From the NCBI GenBank assembly GCA_023389255.1, contig JAEWER010000021.1:1-34138 (forward strand): DNA of 34,138 nt, in the 5' to 3' direction. The first letter of the stretch is position 1, and the number at the start of each line of letters is the position of its first letter. Origin of the DNA: Bacillota bacterium. GTDB lineage: Bacteria > Bacillota > Clostridia > Saccharofermentanales > DTU023. Shown here one piece after another: positions 30,929 to 34,138 of the stretch. Below the pieces are notes generated by a model. That model was not told the origin of the DNA and did not search any database. It was given only the letters and a program-made list of their open reading frames with translations. Made by a program: the position numbers and the translations under genes.

Positions 30929-31428
30929 TATACTCTCCGCGTTCTCAGGGATGCACCCACAAGGTGCTTTAGCATGGCCTTGACGTCTGACGTCCAAAGG
31001 TCAGTTGCACCGGTAACGCCTGATTTGGAGTCGAAGTATTCAATCTCCAGGTTACCAACTTTCTTACGGCGCAAAGCCTGGTCGCTACGCACACCTTCTT
31101 CGCCGTCATAGCTCAATACACTGGCCATCATATAAAGCTGTGCCAGCTTAACTTCTCGCGGAATTACAGACTCCGCGATGTCAACATTGCACGCACCGAG
31201 GCCAGTACGGGGCCAAGCCATGTTCTGTGTTTTGCTGACCTTACGGCCTAGCCAGTTAAACTGGTTATCAAGTCGAATAGCTGCTTTGGCAGCCTGGTAG
31301 TACGGGTCAGCTCCTGGTTGAATGAGAATACCTTCGTTAGTGATAAACTCATCCACTTCTGCAGCACTAACATACGAGTTAGCACCCGGAACAATTGAAC
31401 CGTCTTCCACAACAAGTGTGTATGCCAT
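30928..31428 (-). CDS. head-tail adaptor, DnaT-like
   Basis: A 166-aa connector. LVVEDGSIVPGANSYVSAAE and VDEFI ... QAAKAAIRLDNQFNWLGRKV, then QNMAWPRTGL are typical of the phage adaptor family labelled DnaT-like ssDNA-binding proteins, which binds below the portal. GGAGG precedes ATG 31428, and a strong promoter lies 27-55 bp upstream. It begins the neck operon. Confidence 0.75.
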   Translation of the reverse strand: MAYTLVVEDGSIVPGANSYVSAAEVDEFITNEGILIQPGADPYYQAAKAAIRLDNQFNWLGRKVSKTQNMAWPRTGLGACNVDIAESVIPREVKLAQLYMMASVLSYDGEEGVRSDQALRRKKVGNLEIEYFDSKSGVTGATDLWTSDVKAMLKHLVGASLRTRRV

Positions 31429-31454
31429 AGAAAGCCTCCAGCAAGTTTAGTCCG

Positions 31455-31483
31455 ATTATATACCAGAACTTTTACATTGTAAA
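31455..31483 (-). promoter_or_regulatory. neck-operon promoter TTTACA-17-TATAAT
   Basis: Minus strand TTTACA (31483-31478), 17 nt, TATAAT (31460-31455). TTTACA-A-TGTAAA forms a perfect dyad at the -35. The promoter lies within the last codons of the HNH gene, whose stop is at 31458-31456. Confidence 0.8.
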
Positions 31484-31830
31484 GCAGAATTAGGAATGTA
31501 GTCGCCACTTACGAATGTTTTGAGTCTATGGCAGTTGGCGCACAATGTTCTAAGGTTACTTGGATCGTCATTAGAGTGATTACCGTCTACATGGTCCACG
31601 TCTAACTGACAAGGGTGTACAGGAATAAAACCACACTCCTCGCAATGGTCTTTTTTGAATAAGCGATAATCTCGCCTATGAGTTACTATACCATATCTTT
31701 TGTTATGGCACGTACTACAATGTGCTCTGTACTTATCTTTTGCACATTTAGATTGTAGGTTAGTACAACCTTCGGTAATACACACACCACGAACATCTAC
31801 TGGTTCCGGCTTAAGTCGTCTACGGCCCAT
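31456..31830 (-). CDS. free-standing HNH homing-type endonuclease
   Basis: A 124-aa protein with a zinc ribbon (CITEGC ... CSTCHNKRYG), then CEECGF and the HNH core LDVDHVDGNHSNDDPSNLRT followed by LCANCH. The Asp-His pair and the later Asn and His are the expected catalytic and metal-binding residues. Such mobile endonucleases are often found between essential phage genes. ATG 31830 follows AAGGG; a longer reading from 31872 would begin within the capsid terminator. Its codons are AT-richer than those of the capsid gene, in keeping with recent arrival. It has no clear promoter and may be read by leakage through the terminator. Confidence 0.88.
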   Translation of the reverse strand: MGRRRLKPEPVDVRGVCITEGCTNLQSKCAKDKYRAHCSTCHNKRYGIVTHRRDYRLFKKDHCEECGFIPVHPCQLDVDHVDGNHSNDDPSNLRTLCANCHRLKTFVSGDYIPNSALQCKSSGI

Positions 31831-31851
31831 TACACACCCTTTTAAAGTTAA

Positions 31852-31878
31852 TAAAAAAGCGCACGTCGTCACGTGCGC
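31852..31878 (-). terminator. terminator after the major capsid gene
   Basis: On the minus strand, GCGCACGT (31878-31871) and ACGTGCGC (31866-31859) make a perfect 8-bp stem, 4-nt loop, with TTTTTT after it. It ends the scaffold/capsid unit. Confidence 0.9.
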
Positions 31879-31901
31879 CTTTTGTTAGTCCCGTTTGTGG
31901 G

Positions 31902-32879
31902 TTAGATTGCAGACTTAGCCAGCAACATAACACCAGCGGTGTCTTTGTTGGAAGTCGCAACTTTAGACCATGACGCCTGAGCAGCCAGGTCTTCATCAGT
32001 CGGAGACTGACCAGCTTTGTGACCGACCCAGCTGTAGCCTTTCAGCGACACGTTGAAGTCGTATTCACCCTGCATCTGACGCAGGATGTTTTCACCACCG
32101 GTTTGCTCGGAGGTAACCATGTCGTACAGGCCGCCGACCTGAACGATTGCAGCAGACGGGGTCAGACCCAGAGTGCGGTACTTAGCGGAAGCACCGGCGC
32201 CATCAACCAGAGCCGGGATGTCGGAAACGACATAACGACGGCCCAGGAAGTCTTTGTATACGTTCAGGTCACCAATCTGGAACAGGTGTTCCGTGTTGTT
32301 GATAGCCTGGTCGATGAGGGAGTGGAACGCAGTAGAGTGCATGATGTACGCACGAATCTGCTGAGAACGGTCACCCATCTTAGCGTTGACTTTGTTCAGG
32401 TTCTGCATAGTGATGTTTGCAGCAGCACCGGAACCTGCAGTTACGTCCAGAACAACATCAGCGTTTGCGCCGATAGCAGCTACCAGACACGCAGCAGTGG
32501 TGTTCAGGTAGTCCTGGAACATCGCAGCAGAAGCCTGTGCAGCAACAACAGCTGCTGGTTCAGTATCACCTGCACCGATGCGACGCATCATAGTACCGGT
32601 AATGTTCAGAGGACCAACACGGCCGTCGATCTTAACAGAACGGTCCAGAATCTGGCCCAGAGTCTGCGCATCAACTTTGTTGGTGCCAGCGTAAGCGTTA
32701 CGACGAGTAGCGATACCGTCGACCAGCTGCCACATTGCCTGCTCAACGTAATCACCGATTACGTACTGGTTACCCAGGATAAGGGTACCTGCAGAAGCTT
32801 CGTTAAACTTCTGTACGTCCTGGTCGACCAGTTCGGTGGCGGTAGAACGTACTTGTTCGTTAAAAATATACAGTGACAT
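31902..32879 (-). CDS. major capsid protein
   Basis: A 325-aa protein directly after the scaffold gene and before a strong terminator, with highly biased codons typical of the most abundant virion protein. Features such as NEQVRSTATELVDQDVQKFN, GDYVEQAMWQLVDGIATRRN, AYIMHSTAFHSLIDQAINNT and FLGRRYVVSDIPALVDG fit the major coat proteins of myoviruses of this type (HK97-like fold expected). Ribosome site before ATG 32879 is weak (GGGG at about 10 nt), so translation may depend on coupling with the scaffold gene that ends 3 bp earlier. Confidence 0.85.
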   Translation of the reverse strand: MSLYIFNEQVRSTATELVDQDVQKFNEASAGTLILGNQYVIGDYVEQAMWQLVDGIATRRNAYAGTNKVDAQTLGQILDRSVKIDGRVGPLNITGTMMRRIGAGDTEPAAVVAAQASAAMFQDYLNTTAACLVAAIGANADVVLDVTAGSGAAANITMQNLNKVNAKMGDRSQQIRAYIMHSTAFHSLIDQAINNTEHLFQIGDLNVYKDFLGRRYVVSDIPALVDGAGASAKYRTLGLTPSAAIVQVGGLYDMVTSEQTGGENILRQMQGEYDFNVSLKGYSWVGHKAGQSPTDEDLAAQASWSKVATSNKDTAGVMLLAKSAI

Positions 32880-32882
32880 AAA

Positions 32883-33596
32883 TTATTTGCCCCATTGTGT
32901 GTTTTGGATTTTAGCACGAGCACGTGCTATGCGGTCGTCCCCGCCTCCGAAAGTGTGCTGTTCGCCACCGCCGTTCCCACCAGGATTAGCTCCGCCGCCG
33001 TTGGCACCGCCACCGCCAGCCTTGGTTCCACGCACAAGAGGTGCAAACTGCTTATCAGCGCGCATATGTTCCACTAGCTCATCTGGCGTTGTAGCAGTCG
33101 GGTTGCCCATAACATCCACGACAGTAGTACGCCACTTACCATCAATTTCCTGAGCGCGCAGTCGGGCCTTGATGTGTGGCATAATAAGTGCCGGGGTGTC
33201 AGAGAGTTGGTTAGCCAGGTTCAGCGCCAGGTTATCAACCATTTGCGCTTCCAGCTGAGCTTGCAGCTGTGCCTGACGATTAGTATACTGTTCCAGTTCA
33301 GCCTGATGTTTCTCTTTGATAGAACGCTCAAGAGATTCAACATCACGCTCACGACGTGCGCGTTCTTCTTCAGCCAGGCGAGCACGTTCAGCTTCTTTTT
33401 TCTTTTCTTCGAGAAGCTTTTTGGTGTGCTGTTCCATACGCTGTTTTTCTTTGCGCAGGTCTTCTAATTCTTTCAGCGTTTTTTCGTCTGGTTCAACGTC
33501 CAAACGGAATGCGCCAGATGCTTCGTCTTTGATATACAGGCCACGGAAGCCTTCATCAACTTCGGTAAGGTCAGTTACAACTGTTTTAAGTGCCAT
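32883..33596 (-). CDS. capsid scaffolding protein
   Basis: A 237-aa protein: short N-terminal part, a long charged coiled coil (about 38-120, EKTLKELEDLRKEKQRMEQH and beyond), a small central domain (DELVEHMRADKQFAPLVRG), a Gly-rich linker (about 193-218) and a basic C-terminal end RIARARAKIQNTQWGK, by which scaffolds bind the coat. Place right before the capsid gene and codon bias support this. A structured leader of about 135 nt stands between its promoter and ATG 33596. Confidence 0.82.
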   Translation of the reverse strand: MALKTVVTDLTEVDEGFRGLYIKDEASGAFRLDVEPDEKTLKELEDLRKEKQRMEQHTKKLLEEKKKEAERARLAEEERARRERDVESLERSIKEKHQAELEQYTNRQAQLQAQLEAQMVDNLALNLANQLSDTPALIMPHIKARLRAQEIDGKWRTTVVDVMGNPTATTPDELVEHMRADKQFAPLVRGTKAGGGGANGGGANPGGNGGGEQHTFGGGDDRIARARAKIQNTQWGK

Positions 33597-33739
33597 AATT
33601 TTACAATCCTATATGAGAGGGGCTCAATCCACTCAAGTGGGCTCTGAACAGGTTTGGGTCAAACCGCGCAGCCAGCCATCCGAAATCCACTGAGCCCTGC
33701 AGACTCTCGTGGCCGGCTGTTGCGCGGTTGACATGAAGG
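33597..33739 (-). promoter_or_regulatory. structured 5' leader of the scaffold/capsid transcript
   Basis: No gene is seen here. TGCGCGGTT (33721-33729) and AACCGCGCA (33662-33670) form a perfect 9-bp inverted repeat. GAGCCC (33692-33697) can pair with GGGCTC at 33639-33644 or 33620-33625, and AATCCACT occurs at 33626-33633 and 33684-33691, giving alternative folds. The Shine-Dalgarno (AGGA) is left near the 3' end. It may control scaffold and coat translation or protect the mRNA. Confidence 0.5.
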
Positions 33740-33768
33740 ATTATATAGCCAGGTAAACCGAAAGTAAA
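33740..33768 (-). promoter_or_regulatory. capsid-operon promoter TTTACT-17-TATAAT
   Basis: Minus strand TTTACT (33768-33763), 17 nt, TATAAT (33745-33740), immediately after the portal stop codon. Same form as the neck, Ig-like and sheath promoters. Confidence 0.82.
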
Positions 33769-33773
33769 TAGCT

Positions 33774-34138
33774 TTATTCAGTTTTTTCTGGATTATTTTC
33801 CTGCCCATCGCTGTTCTTAGCTGCTTGAGCGTTCTTTTCTGCTTCTTTTGCTACCTCACGGGCATCACGTTCAGCCAGCTCTTCATCAATGAGCTTCTTG
33901 GCTTCTTCGTCAGTGAGTTTAGCAATGCCAGCCTGTTTAAGATTACTACGCATCTCACTGAACGTAATAGCGCCAGCAATCCATTCGTTAACCAGCTGTT
34001 GGCGTTCTTGATACGTCAACTGGCTATAGATGAAGTTGTAGCTGAGGTTAATCGTAATCTCTTCTTTAGGGTGTCCGTAGAACAGACCACACCACTCGAT
34101 TGCTTTACGGTAAGCAGCTTCAACGTTCTGTGCAACAG
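33774..34138 (-). CDS. portal protein, C-terminal fragment (5' end outside window)
   Basis: The minus-strand frame is open to the end of the window; a TTG at 34019 is an internal Leu. Visible: VAQNVEAAYRKAIEWCGLFY, EEITINLSYNFIYSQLTYQE, and LVNEWIAGAITFSEMRSNLK, then a charged, acidic tail. The pattern of an I-N-x-x-F strand followed by a helix and a W-x-x-G-x-I-S/T turn is the C-terminal part of DUF4055-type portal proteins. Place before the scaffold and capsid genes agrees with that. About 120 residues are seen. Confidence 0.6.
   Translation of the reverse strand, partial: VAQNVEAAYRKAIEWCGLFYGHPKEEITINLSYNFIYSQLTYQERQQLVNEWIAGAITFSEMRSNLKQAGIAKLTDEEAKKLIDEELAERDAREVAKEAEKNAQAAKNSDGQENNPEKTE

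Noticed and set aside
32019..32876. A 285-codon open frame on the + strand opposite the major capsid gene
   Set aside because: It mirrors the strongly biased codons of the capsid gene, has no ribosome site or promoter and no recognisable protein features.
1..34138. CRISPR arrays, insertion sequences, integrase or attachment sites
   Set aside because: No regularly spaced repeats, transposase, terminal inverted repeats or recombinase genes were found; Cas4-like motifs alone do not imply CRISPR.

Overview
The window is a piece of a tailed bacteriophage genome with a contractile (myovirus) tail. A Gram-negative host, probably one of the Enterobacterales, is suggested by a phage P1 Lyz-like SAR endolysin, an overlapping inner/outer-membrane spanin pair, a holin, and promoters of sigma70 type. 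No integrase, repressor or other sign of lysogeny is seen. The terminase and most of the portal lie outside the window.

Left part (1-10.4 kb, all + strand): DNA metabolism. In order: the end of a DUF669-type ssDNA-binding protein, dCMP deaminase, a Cas4/RecB-like nuclease, an SF2 helicase, a small Cys-rich protein, an HTH/charged-helix protein with its own strong promoter, an untranslated stretch of about 570 nt packed with long inverted repeats (probably a large structured RNA) closed by a terminator, an unknown protein, a MazG/HisE-like pyrophosphohydrolase, a thymidylate synthase-family enzyme whose pyrimidine-specificity residue is Asp (dCMP-type) rather than Asn, a likely sliding clamp, a family A DNA polymerase, and two small proteins. 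A bidirectional terminator at 10403-10427 separates this block from the convergent late block.

Right part (10.4-34.1 kb, all - strand, so read from right to left): virion and lysis genes. Portal end, scaffold, major capsid, terminator, HNH endonuclease, neck/connector proteins, a fibre-like protein, a 985-aa six-hairpin-glycosidase-like protein, two BIG2 (Ig-like) proteins, sheath, tube, tail assembly chaperone with a -1 frameshift product, tape measure, Dit-like protein, baseplate plug, hub, spike, gp25-like wedge, baseplate J, DUF2612 protein, tail fibre, two tandem fibre-assembly chaperones, a terminator, then a lysis cassette with its own promoter (holin, SAR endolysin, Rz, Rz1). The sheath/tube/baseplate set is typical of myoviruses with DUF3383-type sheaths.

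The late block is cut into units by promoters of one form (TTTACT or TTTACA, 17-nt spacer, TATAAT) before the scaffold, neck, Ig-like and sheath genes. Within units, genes are joined by TAATG or ATGA overlaps and by Shine-Dalgarno sites placed on the upstream stop codon. The points most worth a second look are the structured RNA at 4368-4950, the Asn-to-Asp change in the thymidylate synthase-like enzyme, a start site at 6893-6922 whose Shine-Dalgarno is separated from the ATG by a UUCG hairpin, the decoration island at 23-29.6 kb, and the endolysin with two well-formed starts.
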